36,504 nt of DNA from CAZMMV01 sp964567475 (GCA_964567475.1 CAZMMV010000010.1:1-36504); one strand, 5' to 3'. Positions 1 through 7,848 are shown, numbered from the stretch's first letter. Numbers and translations are program-made. The notes: generated by a model from the letters alone, not told the origin.

Positions 1-1113
1 TTCATAAATTACTGTAGATGCTAATATAATAGTTCTTATACTAGTACCTAATGAAGGCATAGATGTCTGGGCTATCATCGATAATCCTATAGCTACACCA
101 GCTTGAGGCAAGAGTGTAAATCCTAAATACTTTTGAACTTTCTCATGTGCTTTCGATATCTTAGAACCAATAGATGCTCCTATGATTTTTCCAAGTGATC
201 TAAATATTATATAACCAATACCTATCAATCCTGCATATCTAAGTGCAGCTAGATCTAACTCTATACCTGCCAATGTAAAAAAAGCAATAAAGATAGGAGG
301 TGTTAACTTATTAATAATATTTAATGTTTTCAAACTGTTATTTGATAGATTTGATATAGTAACACCTATCATCATACATACTAACAATGTGGAGACATTT
401 ACCATCTCTGCAAATCCAATAGAAATAAATATACTAGCTATAAGTACACTTAATAGTTCACCTTCTCCTTTAATCTTAGGAACAATGTAAGATAATACTA
501 TCCCTACTATTAGACCTATAATTAAAGCAAATATTATTTCCCATACAGGTACAAATACAGCTTTTACAACAGAAAAGCTTTCCCCTACCTTAACTAGTGA
601 TTTCGCTATTGTTAATGCAATTCCAAATGAAACAATAGCTATAGCATCATCAATAGCTACAACTGGTAGTAAAGTATCTACAACTGGTCCCTTTGCCTTA
701 TATTGGTTTATTACCATTATAGTAGCTGCTGGTGCAGTTGCTGCTGCAATTGATCCTATTACAAGTGAAAATGCAACTGACTGTTTAAATATAAATATCA
801 TAGCTAAAGTAACAAATACTACAGGTGTCAATGCTTCAAATAAACTTATTGTAATTACTGACTTACCAATTTTCTTTAAGTCTTGAAAATTTATTTCACT
901 ACCTATGCTATAAGCTATAAATCCTAAAGCTATCTCTGATAATATATTTAATTTAGAACTAGCCTCTATTGGCACTAAGTTTAGTATAGACGGTCCTATT
1001 AACACACCTGCCAATAAATAACCCGTTACATGTGGAAGTTTTACTTTGGAAACTAACTTTGCCATAATTAGTCCTGAAAAAATTATAATTGCTACATAAT
1101 ACAATATGTGCAT
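1..1113 (-). CDS. Cation:proton antiporter, CPA2-type (3' end beyond window)
   Basis: Integral membrane antiporter that probably exchanges Na+ or K+ for H+. The reading frame opens at ATG 1113 behind a GGAG site and stays open for 371 codons to the window edge, so the C-terminus is missing. The protein is almost entirely hydrophobic helices. After a first helix comes KLPHVTGYLLAGVLIGPS, the usual start of CPA2/KefB-type exchangers. TAPAATIMVINQYKAKGP follows near residues 126-143, and AIDDAIAI at 153-160 carries the paired aspartates that bind cation and proton in this family. No TrkA-type nucleotide-binding domain is visible, but one could lie past the edge. It is divergent from the J-domain gene and has its own promoter. 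Family is confident from motifs; ion specificity is not. Confidence 0.88.
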   Translation of the reverse strand, partial: MHILYYVAIIIFSGLIMAKLVSKVKLPHVTGYLLAGVLIGPSILNLVPIEASSKLNILSEIALGFIAYSIGSEINFQDLKKIGKSVITISLFEALTPVVFVTLAMIFIFKQSVAFSLVIGSIAAATAPAATIMVINQYKAKGPVVDTLLPVVAIDDAIAIVSFGIALTIAKSLVKVGESFSVVKAVFVPVWEIIFALIIGLIVGIVLSYIVPKIKGEGELLSVLIASIFISIGFAEMVNVSTLLVCMMIGVTISNLSNNSLKTLNIINKLTPPIFIAFFTLAGIELDLAALRYAGLIGIGYIIFRSLGKIIGASIGSKISKAHEKVQKYLGFTLLPQAGVAIGLSMIAQTSMPSLGTSIRTIILASTVIYE

Positions 1114-1141
1114 AAAAACTCATCTCCTATAATAATGTTTT

Positions 1142-1170
1142 ATATTAAAATTTATTATAATAATTGTCAA
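1142..1170 (-). promoter_or_regulatory. Sigma-A-type promoter of the antiporter gene
   Basis: Read on the minus strand, a perfect TTGACA (1170-1165) is followed by a 17-base spacer and TAATAT (1147-1142). It lies about 29 bases upstream of the antiporter start. The -10 box is imperfect. Confidence 0.55.
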
Positions 1171-1335
1171 ATACTTAATTTTATAAAAAGCCAACTCTTT
1201 AAGTATAATCCTTATTTTTCAATCTTTCAAGTATATTAAAGAAATTTTTATTGATATGATAGTAATTTTCTGATATATTTATAATGTTGACGTGTTTTAT
1301 TTGTTACAAACTTATAGTAGAGGAGTTTATGCTAG

Positions 1336-2133
1336 ATGAATTCATTAAAAAAATTATTAGGTAATATTTTGTATGGAATTACATCTTTTATTTCTTTTGT
1401 CTTTGATCTTTTAATATTTATTGTTAATACTATAGTGGTCTTTGTAAGAAGTATTGCGAAAGGATTTGGAGCACTATTAAGTATGGGAGGATGCATATTA
1501 ATCTTTCTTTTCATGGGCCCATTTGGCTTTTTATTTTTATTCAATCCAGTGGTAATATTCATTATACTATCATTCATCATAATCCCCATATTAGGAACTA
1601 AATTTGTTTCATATTTAAAATATATAAGATATACTATTACCGAATACTTATATGACAGATCTGACTATTTAATGTCTGGAAAAGAAAGTACATTTAGATC
1701 ATTTAATGAATATGGAAACAAATATAAAAAAATGGAATATGAAAGAAAAAGACAGGAACAAGAAAAGCGAAGAGCTGAGCAACAAAAACAGTGGGAAGAA
1801 AGATTTAATCAATGGTATCAGTATCAAAATTCTCAATCTAGTTACAAAAACTATGAAAATGGACAATGGCAACAAAATAAATCAGGATATGGAAGTACAT
1901 TTGGAGATCCTACTACTGATTTTAAAAATAAATATGAAAAAAGTTGTGATTTATTAGAAATAAGCTATGATTCAGATAAATATGAAGTTAAATTAGCCTA
2001 TAGAAAAAAAGCTAAAGAAAATCATCCAGATTTAAACAAATCACCTGATGCAACAAGAAAATTTCAAGAAATAAATGAAGCTTATGAATTCTTAAGTGAT
2101 GGAAATATCGAAAGATACAAATCTATAAATTAA
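1336..2133 (+). CDS. Membrane-anchored J-domain (DnaJ-like) protein
   Basis: 265 residues. The N-terminal third holds two long hydrophobic stretches (about residues 8-35 and 45-92), predicted as membrane helices. A Gln/Arg/Glu-rich charged region follows (about 125-165), then a Tyr/Asn/Gly-rich linker. The C-terminal 64 residues form a J-domain with helix II, the diagnostic HPD (230-232) in KENHPDLNK, and the helix III motif FQEINEAYEFLSD. J-domains stimulate DnaK-type Hsp70 ATPase, so the protein probably recruits DnaK to the membrane. It lacks the G/F, zinc-finger and C-terminal domains of true DnaJ. The start is ATG 1336, 10 bases after AGGAG; an earlier ATG at 1329 is out of frame and closes after 11 codons. 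The zinc-ribbon membrane gene follows within about 30 bases, suggesting an operon. Confidence 0.85.
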   Translation: MNSLKKLLGNILYGITSFISFVFDLLIFIVNTIVVFVRSIAKGFGALLSMGGCILIFLFMGPFGFLFLFNPVVIFIILSFIIIPILGTKFVSYLKYIRYTITEYLYDRSDYLMSGKESTFRSFNEYGNKYKKMEYERKRQEQEKRRAEQQKQWEERFNQWYQYQNSQSSYKNYENGQWQQNKSGYGSTFGDPTTDFKNKYEKSCDLLEISYDSDKYEVKLAYRKKAKENHPDLNKSPDATRKFQEINEAYEFLSDGNIERYKSIN

Positions 2134-2166
2134 TATATGGTGTTAGTATTGAATGGAGGAGTTTCA

Positions 2167-2559
2167 ATGAATTGGTTCAAAAAATTTATGGCAGGAAGAT
2201 ATGGAGGAGACCAACTAAATAACTTTTTATTAGTGATTTTTTTAATTCTCTTTATTATATTACGATTCGTTAATAGTCCTATTATTTCTTTTATTCTTCT
2301 AATAATTCCCCTTATAGCTTATTTTAGAATGTTCTCTAAGGATATAAGAAAACGATATGATGAAAATCAGAAATTTTTAAATTTCTGGAGTCCTTTAAAA
2401 AAGAAATTTAAATCTAAATTAAATAGAGTAAAGGATATGAAACACAATAAATACTATAAATGTCCTAATTGCGAGCAAACACTTCGTGTTCCAAGGGGAA
2501 AAGGAAGAATTACTATAACATGTCCTAAATGTAAAAGTAAAATAACTAGAAAATCTTAA
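2167..2559 (+). CDS. Small membrane protein with C-terminal zinc ribbon
   Basis: 130 residues from ATG 2167, chosen because GGAGG lies a few bases upstream; an in-frame ATG at 2137 has no such site. The short basic N-terminus (MNWFKKFMAGRYGGDQLN) is followed by a hydrophobic block of about 40 residues that can form two membrane helices. A basic stretch follows, then a zinc ribbon made of YKCPNC and ITCPKCKSK, four cysteines as two CPxC knuckles. The family is common in clostridia but I know of no assigned biochemical role. The close link to the membrane J-domain gene suggests the two act together in membrane protein quality control; that is inference. Confidence 0.8.
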   Translation: MNWFKKFMAGRYGGDQLNNFLLVIFLILFIILRFVNSPIISFILLIIPLIAYFRMFSKDIRKRYDENQKFLNFWSPLKKKFKSKLNRVKDMKHNKYYKCPNCEQTLRVPRGKGRITITCPKCKSKITRKS

Positions 2560-2564
2560 TAAAA

Positions 2565-2608
2565 ATATAAAAATGGAATACTAAATATTTAGTATTCCAT
2601 TTTTATAT
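2565..2608. terminator. Bidirectional terminator between convergent genes
   Basis: A perfect 22-bp inverted repeat (2565-2586 / 2587-2608) flanked by A and T runs. It sits between the stop of the plus-strand zinc-ribbon gene and overlaps the last codons of the minus-strand acyltransferase gene, so it can end both transcripts. Confidence 0.85.
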
Positions 2609-3175
2609 GTAAACTTATCATATTCTTCAATCTTTCAAAAATAATACTAGCTAACCAAGAAATACATATAATTACTATTAACTCAAAAATAAATGCTAAA
2701 GTCATAGAATAATTCTTTAATTGATTAAATGACCTTGATTGCCTAAGTAATATTATAAAAAACATATGAGATAAATATATGGTAAATGAATGACTACTTA
2801 ATGATTTTATTATTTTGTTTTCAATTAAACTTAATCTTCTATCCTTAAACATATTTGCTATTAAATATATATTTAATATAGAAATCAAGCTAAAAATCCA
2901 CCATACATATCTATGCAATTCTTTAAATATAAAGGGTAACCCTACAATAGTACTATACCTATCTATAAAATAATATACTGTAAAAATTAAATATACTGTA
3001 AAAATTGTTGCCTTTAAAAAGTATTTAGATTGAAATCCTTTAAGTTTTAAATCTGCTAATAAAAATCCTAATCCAAAGAACATTAAATAATTCATAAAAA
3101 ATCTATCTTTAAATGGTGTTCTAATAAATAATATAGTTATTATATTTATCCCCAAGAAAATACCCATAGATAAAA
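2589..3175 (-). CDS. Acyltransferase family 3 membrane protein, 5' part lost in gap
   Basis: The C-terminal 190-odd residues of a multi-span membrane protein. The frame runs without a stop into the N gap at 3176, so the true start is not seen; the first ATG, at 3167, is internal. At least five hydrophobic helices are visible. The motif SSHSFTIYLSHMFFIILL matches the late helix of OafA/YrhL-type acyltransferase 3 proteins, which move acetyl or other acyl groups onto cell-surface polysaccharides or lipids. The FGLGFLLADL segment near the start also fits this family. The catalytic histidine/arginine region lies in the missing half. Substrate unknown. Confidence 0.65.
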
Positions 3176-3275
3176 NNNNNNNNNNNNNNNNNNNNNNNNN
3201 NNNNNNNNNNNNNNNNNNNNNNNNNNNNNNNNNNNNNNNNNNNNNNNNNNNNNNNNNNNNNNNNNNNNNNNNNNN
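3176..3275. other. Assembly gap (100 N)
   Basis: Exactly 100 N, the conventional length for a gap of unknown size. The acyltransferase gene runs into its left side. The right side begins shortly before the stop of the metallo-hydrolase gene. Confidence 0.95.
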
Positions 3276-3279
3276 TTTA

Positions 3280-4251
3280 TTATTTTAATTTAAAATAAAG
3301 CTTATCATTTCTGAGTTCCCTATCTATTTTCCCTATAGAATATAAATGTTGTAAATGTGACATAGCTTCCTCTGATGCAAACCACTTTTGAGGAGCAGGG
3401 AAGTCATCCCAATCCTTTGCTCTAATTCTCCAAGTCATATTGGCTGCTACATCTCGAGCAGTAAGTTCTCCACCCTGTAAAATCTCAATTACTTCATCCA
3501 ATCTTTCTTTGTGATGCAATAGTAGCTCGTCAATCCTGTTTTTATGATTTCTTATGATCCTTCTATGAGAAGTAAATAAATAATCTATATCAAAATAATA
3601 AATCTTAACAAGACTATTAAAATACGTAGATAAGATATCATTTTCAAGTTCCCAAAATCCTATGTTTGGAGTTATACTATCTAAAATATGATCTCCACCA
3701 AAAAATATTTTATGATTTCTCTCATATAATCCCATATGTCCTGGTGTATGTCCTGGTATAAATACTACTTCAAATTCATATTTACCAATTTTTATTATCT
3801 GACCTTCCTTTACATAATCAAATTCTACAGCTTTCTCTAAGGAATACTTATATCCTGGATGTTGAAGAAAGCTTGTATTATCTTTTTCTAAACCAAATAA
3901 TATTTTAAAATCATCAAATTGTTTCCAATAAGAATCTTTAGTCATATCATTAATTATCTTACCATCTATTTCACCTGTATATATATTTACTCCTTCTTTT
4001 TCAAACAAATTAGCCATACCCGAATGATCTGAATGTAAATGCGTGATAAATAATTCAGTGTCTTTAATATCAATATCTAATTCTTTTAATCCATTAAAAA
4101 GTATATCTATACACTCTTTTTGATTAAAACCAGTATCTATTATTAATGATTTTTCTTCTCCTTTTATTACATATGAATTCAGTGCCTTTAAAGGATTATT
4201 AGGCAATTTTACTTCTATCATATAAATATCTTCATACACTTTTGTAAGCAA
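3280..4251 (-). CDS. MBL-fold metallo-hydrolase
   Basis: 323 residues of the metallo-beta-lactamase superfamily. The dinuclear metal motif is THLHSDHSG, giving His71, His73, Asp75 and His76. A third ligand histidine sits in PGHTPGHMG, an aspartate in FFGGDHIL, and a C-terminal histidine in FTSHRR. The C-terminal 90 residues are helical (RNHKNRIDELLLHHKERL... ELTARDVA) and resemble the winged-helix extension of RNase-Z-like or lactamase-B2-type hydrolases acting on thioesters or phosphodiesters. The substrate cannot be read from sequence. The start is TTG 4251, preceded by GAGGTG at a good distance. It is probably a single-gene unit, with a promoter between it and mscL. Confidence 0.85.
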   Translation of the reverse strand: MLTKVYEDIYMIEVKLPNNPLKALNSYVIKGEEKSLIIDTGFNQKECIDILFNGLKELDIDIKDTELFITHLHSDHSGMANLFEKEGVNIYTGEIDGKIINDMTKDSYWKQFDDFKILFGLEKDNTSFLQHPGYKYSLEKAVEFDYVKEGQIIKIGKYEFEVVFIPGHTPGHMGLYERNHKIFFGGDHILDSITPNIGFWELENDILSTYFNSLVKIYYFDIDYLFTSHRRIIRNHKNRIDELLLHHKERLDEVIEILQGGELTARDVAANMTWRIRAKDWDDFPAPQKWFASEEAMSHLQHLYSIGKIDRELRNDKLYFKLK

Positions 4252-4275
4252 AACTACACCTCTTTTATATCTTAT

Positions 4276-4304
4276 ATAGTATTTGTTTATTCAAAAATTG
4301 TCAA
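4276..4304 (-). promoter_or_regulatory. Sigma-A-type promoter of the MBL-fold gene
   Basis: On the minus strand, TTGACA (4304-4299), a 17-base spacer and TACTAT (4281-4276), about 25 bases before the TTG start. It separates this gene from upstream mscL. Confidence 0.6.
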
Positions 4305-4337
4305 GCTATCTAACATATGTTGATTAATTCTTAGAGT

Positions 4338-4576
4338 CTATTTTTCTTTAAGTAAATCTCTAATTTCTCCAAGAAGCATTTCTTCCTTACTAGGTGCTGG
4401 AGGTGTATCTTCTACTATAGCTTCCTCTTTTTTAAATGATGTCAAAAGCCTTATAAACAAGAATATTGAAAGTGAAATAACTAAAAAATCAAATACTGAC
4501 TGTATAAATGACCCATATAAAATAGCTGATTCTGCTATTTCCCCACTAGCAGGTGTTATCACATATTTTAACTCTG
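4338..4576 (-). CDS. mscL: Large-conductance mechanosensitive channel MscL, 5' part lost in gap
   Basis: The C-terminal ~79 residues of MscL, the homopentameric channel that opens under membrane tension to release solutes during osmotic downshock. The frame is open into the N gap and reads ELKYVITPA there, which matches the periplasmic-loop end of MscL; the GTG at 4562 is therefore an internal Val, not a start. Next come the second transmembrane helix (FIQSVFDFLVISLSIFLFIRL) and the cytoplasmic tail, with the short helix PSKEEMLLGEIRDLLKEK that closes the C-terminal bundle. About 65-70 N-terminal residues, including the pore-lining first helix, are hidden in the gap. The stop is TAG. Confidence 0.9.
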
Positions 4577-4676
4577 NNNNNNNNNNNNNNNNNNNNNNNN
4601 NNNNNNNNNNNNNNNNNNNNNNNNNNNNNNNNNNNNNNNNNNNNNNNNNNNNNNNNNNNNNNNNNNNNNNNNNNNN
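4577..4676. other. Assembly gap (100 N)
   Basis: A second run of exactly 100 N. mscL is open into its left side; its true length is unknown. Confidence 0.95.
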
Positions 4677-4690
4677 TTTTTTAAATTTAA

Positions 4691-4719
4691 ATTTCCCTAA
4701 ACTAAAAGTTTAGGGAAAT
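4691..4719. terminator. Hairpin downstream of the coat-protein gene
   Basis: A perfect 13-bp stem (4691-4703 / 4707-4719) with a 3-base loop, in AT-rich flanks. It lies just after the 3' end of the CotF-like gene read on the minus strand. T-runs are interrupted on both sides, so termination is likely but not textbook. Confidence 0.6.
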
Positions 4720-4755
4720 CTTAATTTAAATATTTTATACAAGAAGTTTTATATG

Positions 4756-5235
4756 TTATTTTACATCATACATTCCTTTACTTTCCATATAATTAAAAAT
4801 ACCTTCTCCATGTTGCTGTTCTTCTTTTTGTATGTGATTAAGTGTATCACGTAATTTTGTATCTGTGCATTCAAATATAGCTGTATCATAAGTTCCAGAT
4901 ACATACTTCTCAGTCATCAATAAATCACTACAAATTGAAGCATCATTAGTATTAGACATATCTGTATTGCCTGTATTGCCTATGTTTTTAAATTTATTTT
5001 GATTATTTTGCTGCTGGCCTTGTTTGTTCATATCAGGAATGCTTCCAGATAAAATTTGATTGATTGTATTATAATGTTCTTGCTCTTCACCTGCATATGT
5101 TTTTAGTAATTGTTTTAGTTCTGAATCCTGTACCTGATTAGAATAGTTAGTATACTTTTCAATGCATATCTCTTCATGGCTTTTTTGATCTTCTAATAAC
5201 ATTCTTTCTTTTTGAGATAAATTTATTTTTGTCAT
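4756..5235 (-). CDS. CotF-like spore coat protein
   Basis: 159 residues in two helical halves resembling half ferritin-like bundles. The first is residues ~5-65 (ERMLLEDQKSHEEICIEKY, then YAGEEQEHYNTINQILSG); the second is ~100-155 (DASICSDLLMTEKYVSGTY, then KEEQQHGEGIFNYMESKGMYD). They are joined by an Asn/Gln-rich linker. The E..H and EE..H pairs are kept, and the DLL..EKY...Y arrangement is typical of CotF/coat-protein-F family members. These are assembled into the spore coat; whether any metal is bound is unknown. The start ATG 5235 follows AGGAGGTG. No sporulation sigma-factor promoter was clearly recognised upstream. Confidence 0.78.
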   Translation of the reverse strand: MTKINLSQKERMLLEDQKSHEEICIEKYTNYSNQVQDSELKQLLKTYAGEEQEHYNTINQILSGSIPDMNKQGQQQNNQNKFKNIGNTGNTDMSNTNDASICSDLLMTEKYVSGTYDTAIFECTDTKLRDTLNHIQKEEQQHGEGIFNYMESKGMYDVK

Positions 5236-5318
5236 TAAAGCACCTCCTAAAAGATAGCATTTCTAATCTAACCATTATTATTCAATAATTTATTAATTAA
5301 ATCTAATTTTATATTAAT

Positions 5319-6170
5319 TTAAATAAAATTTAATCCACCATTTGGCTTTGGTAACTCATTTATATCTATACGATTTATATCGCAAAAATGTTTAAAAAAC
5401 AATTCTACTTCTTCTTTTTCTTTAGGGTCTTCCTTTAAACAAACGATATCTTGTAAAATTTGAGCCATCCATGTATTATCAAAATAACGTTGTCTTCCTG
5501 AATTCCATATCAATCTATCAGGAAACTTTCGATTAACATAATAGTTCCAAAACAACATTTTCTTTGACTCTTCTTCTGTTAAATGGACTATATATTTTGG
5601 ATGAGCTGGAATATATCCATCTTCGTTGGACCTTCCATTAAATGATTCCTCTACTAAAAAGGCACCTAAAATATATCGATCTTCTTCTTTCATATCCGGT
5701 TCTCTTTTGGTTAAAAGACACGCACTATTTTGATTCATTCTAGATAATCGTCTAGGTTCACCTTTTTTCTTGCCACTTTTAATTCTTCCAATAAATACCT
5801 TATTCTCTGCAAAAATCTCGTCTTCTTCTCCTTCTTTACACCAAAATACAGACTGTAATTCAGGATGAATTTTATTATTTGCCATCTTTTTCTTCTGTCT
5901 TAAAATTTCTTGACGTTCTTTTTCTAATTTCTTTTCTCTTTTCATAATTATTTCTTCTTTTTTACGTTCTTCTTCTCTTTCTTCTATTTCTTTTCTTACT
6001 AAATCAGCCGCTCTTTCATCAATAAGGGTTGCATATTTGCTGAATACATCAGGAAAAGTAAATTTTTTAATACCTGATTCAAAATCTATGTTTATATAGG
6101 AATCGTTGTAATCTACTACATTGCCTTTACCAAAAGTTTTATGCTTTACTTTTTTATTGACTAATTTCAT
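5319..6170 (-). CDS. Protein with Tudor-like N-terminus and coiled coil, function unknown
   Basis: 283 residues, three parts. Residues 1-45 (KKVKHKTFGKGNVVDY, then INIDFESGIKKFTFP) look like the Tudor/SH3-like fold at the C-terminus of PcrA/UvrD helicases and in CarD-like proteins, which bind RNA polymerase or nucleic acid. Residues ~52-100 are a highly charged Glu/Lys/Arg coiled coil. The remainder is globular, with VFWCKEGEEDEIFAE, the basic segment GRIKSGKKKGEPRRLSRMNQ and an aromatic-rich end. I do not recognise this C-terminal domain. No membrane segment or signal peptide. The start ATG 6170 follows GGGAGA, and a strong promoter lies upstream. Probably a soluble nucleic-acid or polymerase-associated protein; this is a guess from the N-terminal fold. 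Confidence 0.72.
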   Translation of the reverse strand: MKLVNKKVKHKTFGKGNVVDYNDSYINIDFESGIKKFTFPDVFSKYATLIDERAADLVRKEIEEREEERKKEEIIMKREKKLEKERQEILRQKKKMANNKIHPELQSVFWCKEGEEDEIFAENKVFIGRIKSGKKKGEPRRLSRMNQNSACLLTKREPDMKEEDRYILGAFLVEESFNGRSNEDGYIPAHPKYIVHLTEEESKKMLFWNYYVNRKFPDRLIWNSGRQRYFDNTWMAQILQDIVCLKEDPKEKEEVELFFKHFCDINRIDINELPKPNGGLNFI

Positions 6171-6257
6171 TAATTTATCTCCCTTCTAAATAACTATAAT
6201 TTAAAAAATAAAATTTTATCTTATTGATGTTTAAATTTAATTTTTCATACTAATACA

Positions 6258-6286
6258 ATTATACCACTAAAAGAAAAATATTTCAA
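6258..6286 (-). promoter_or_regulatory. Strong sigma-A promoter of the Tudor-like gene
   Basis: Minus strand: TTGAAA (6286-6281), a 17-base spacer, perfect TATAAT (6263-6258). The leader to the ATG at 6170 is about 80 bases and AT-rich. Confidence 0.7.
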
Positions 6287-6353
6287 ATTTACTGTTGACA
6301 TCCACATATACATTATTATATACTATATGTTTATTTAATCCTTATAAACATTA

Positions 6354-6384
6354 AATAAGCACCTTCAATTTGAAGGTGCTTATT
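6354..6384 (-). terminator. Hairpin terminator after rlmD
   Basis: Perfect 15-bp inverted repeat (6354-6368 / 6370-6384) with arm core AAGCACCTTC. It lies downstream of the rlmD stop on the minus strand, with a moderately T-rich tail. The repeat-like block 6386-6462 lies between it and rlmD. Confidence 0.65.
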
Positions 6385-6385
6385 A

Positions 6386-6462
6386 TACCCAATCACATCT
6401 CGCTGTCGCTCGTGCTCTTGGATATTCCTTGCATGAGACGTACATCTACTTCTTCAGTCGTT
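6386..6462 (-). repeat. GC-richer repeat-like block with a remnant 21-codon frame
   Basis: This short stretch after the rlmD stop is visibly more GC-rich than the surroundings. On the minus strand, codons 6458-6393 form an open frame that reads EEVDVRLMQG, then ISKSTSDSEM and a stop, with no start or ribosome site of its own. It is one frame off from rlmD. I have an unverified recollection of the same C-terminal peptide in other clostridial proteins, which would make this a dispersed element that lands at gene ends. Only this copy is seen in the window. Confidence 0.45.
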
Positions 6463-7818
6463 TCACTCCTTCACAAGTAGTGTTACGGCTTCAACAGTTG
6501 TTCCGTGTGGAAACATGTCTATTGGTTGAACTTCTTTTATTTTGTATCCATTACCTACTAATACTTTTGTATCTCTTGCCATTGTTGCTGGATTACAAGA
6601 TACATATACTATTTTTTCTGGAGACATTTTTACTATTGTTTCTAATAATTCTTTTTCACAACCCTTTGCTGGTGGATCTAGTATTATTTTATTAGCTTCT
6701 GGCACTTCTTCTACTAGTCGATCTAAGATTATCTCTGATCTAGCAAATATAAATTCTGTGTTTTCTACATTATTTAATTTCTTATTTTCATCTGCATCTT
6801 CTACTGCTTGTTTTACACTTTCTACTCCGTATACATATTTAACTTTATCTGCAATATATATAGATATTGTTCCTATTCCACAGTATAAGTCAAAAACTAT
6901 ATCTTCTTTACTTGGATTTAAATATTCAATTACTTTGCTATATAAAACTTCTGCTTGTGTTCTATTTATTTGAAAAAATGAATTTGGAGATATATAAAAT
7001 TCACGATAACCTATGCTATCAATTAATTTTTCTTCTCCATATATATGTTTATAATTATCACCATAAACAAGAGAAGATTTTGTAGTATTTACATTGTGAT
7101 AAATGCTTTTAACTTCTTTAAGTTCTGAAGTTAACATATTGATCAATTCATCTTTCTTAGGCAATTTTTTACTAGCTGTTACTAATATAACCATAGCCTC
7201 ATTGTCTTTATTTGTTCTTATACCTATATGTCTAAGGACACCTTCTTGTTTATCTTTATCGTAGCTAGGTATATTATATTCTTCTATCCAAGTTTTAATT
7301 ATACTTAATATCTTATTTCCTATTTCTGCTTGAAGAATACTTTCTTCCATATCAACTATATAATTAGTGTTTAACTGATAAAATCCAGTAACAGTTTTTC
7401 CTTCCTCGTTTCCCACAGGTATCTGTACATGATTTCTATATCTAAAAGGATATTCCATACCTATTGTTTCATTTATTTTAACATCAGTTATTTTAGCTAT
7501 TTTTTCTAAGTCAGTTTCAACTTTGTTTCTTTTCCAATCTAATTGTTTAGAATATCTGTACTCTATTAAGGGTATACCACCCATTGATTCTTTGATTGGA
7601 AAATCTAGCTTTATTCTATCTTCTGAAGGCTCTATTATCTTAGTTACTTTTCCTATAGCAAAATTTTTCTTAACCTTATTTATTTCTGCTTCTACTCTAT
7701 CACCTATTAGTCCACCTTCAACAAATATAGCAAAATTATCTACTTTAATTACACCCTTGCCTTCATGTGTAAAATCAATTACTTCTTCCTCAACTATACT
7801 ACCTACTTTGATTTCCAT
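6463..7818 (-). CDS. rlmD: 23S rRNA (uracil-C5)-methyltransferase, RlmD/RumA family
   Basis: 451 residues. Methylates C5 of a uridine in 23S rRNA using S-adenosylmethionine. The N-terminal TRAM domain (about 1-60) binds RNA. The Rossmann methyltransferase has FDLYCGIGT at 309-317, the catalytic-base region DPPAKGCEKE at 381-390, and the nucleophile Cys408 in YVSCNPATMARD. The four cysteines that hold a [4Fe-4S] cluster in E. coli RlmD appear to be absent: the expected CGGC region reads FPIKESMGGIPLIEY (residues 73-87) and the later cysteine position reads DMEESILQ. The start ATG 7818 follows AGGAGG. Could be RlmCD-like in site choice; the exact uridine cannot be told from sequence. Confidence 0.88.
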   Translation of the reverse strand: MEIKVGSIVEEEVIDFTHEGKGVIKVDNFAIFVEGGLIGDRVEAEINKVKKNFAIGKVTKIIEPSEDRIKLDFPIKESMGGIPLIEYRYSKQLDWKRNKVETDLEKIAKITDVKINETIGMEYPFRYRNHVQIPVGNEEGKTVTGFYQLNTNYIVDMEESILQAEIGNKILSIIKTWIEEYNIPSYDKDKQEGVLRHIGIRTNKDNEAMVILVTASKKLPKKDELINMLTSELKEVKSIYHNVNTTKSSLVYGDNYKHIYGEEKLIDSIGYREFYISPNSFFQINRTQAEVLYSKVIEYLNPSKEDIVFDLYCGIGTISIYIADKVKYVYGVESVKQAVEDADENKKLNNVENTEFIFARSEIILDRLVEEVPEANKIILDPPAKGCEKELLETIVKMSPEKIVYVSCNPATMARDTKVLVGNGYKIKEVQPIDMFPHGTTVEAVTLLVKE

Positions 7819-7848
7819 AAAATCCTCCTAAAATCCTATTTATAAAAA

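Noticed and set aside
4560..4562. GTG 4562 as the start of a 74-residue MscL-like protein
   Set aside because: Codons upstream read ELKY, matching MscL, until the N gap. It is the tail of a full gene cut by the gap.
6429..7831. Plus-strand open frames opposite rlmD (and similar ones opposite topB, abc-f, pyk and dnaE)
   Set aside because: They are hydrophobic, low-complexity mirror frames of well-supported genes and have no ribosome sites.
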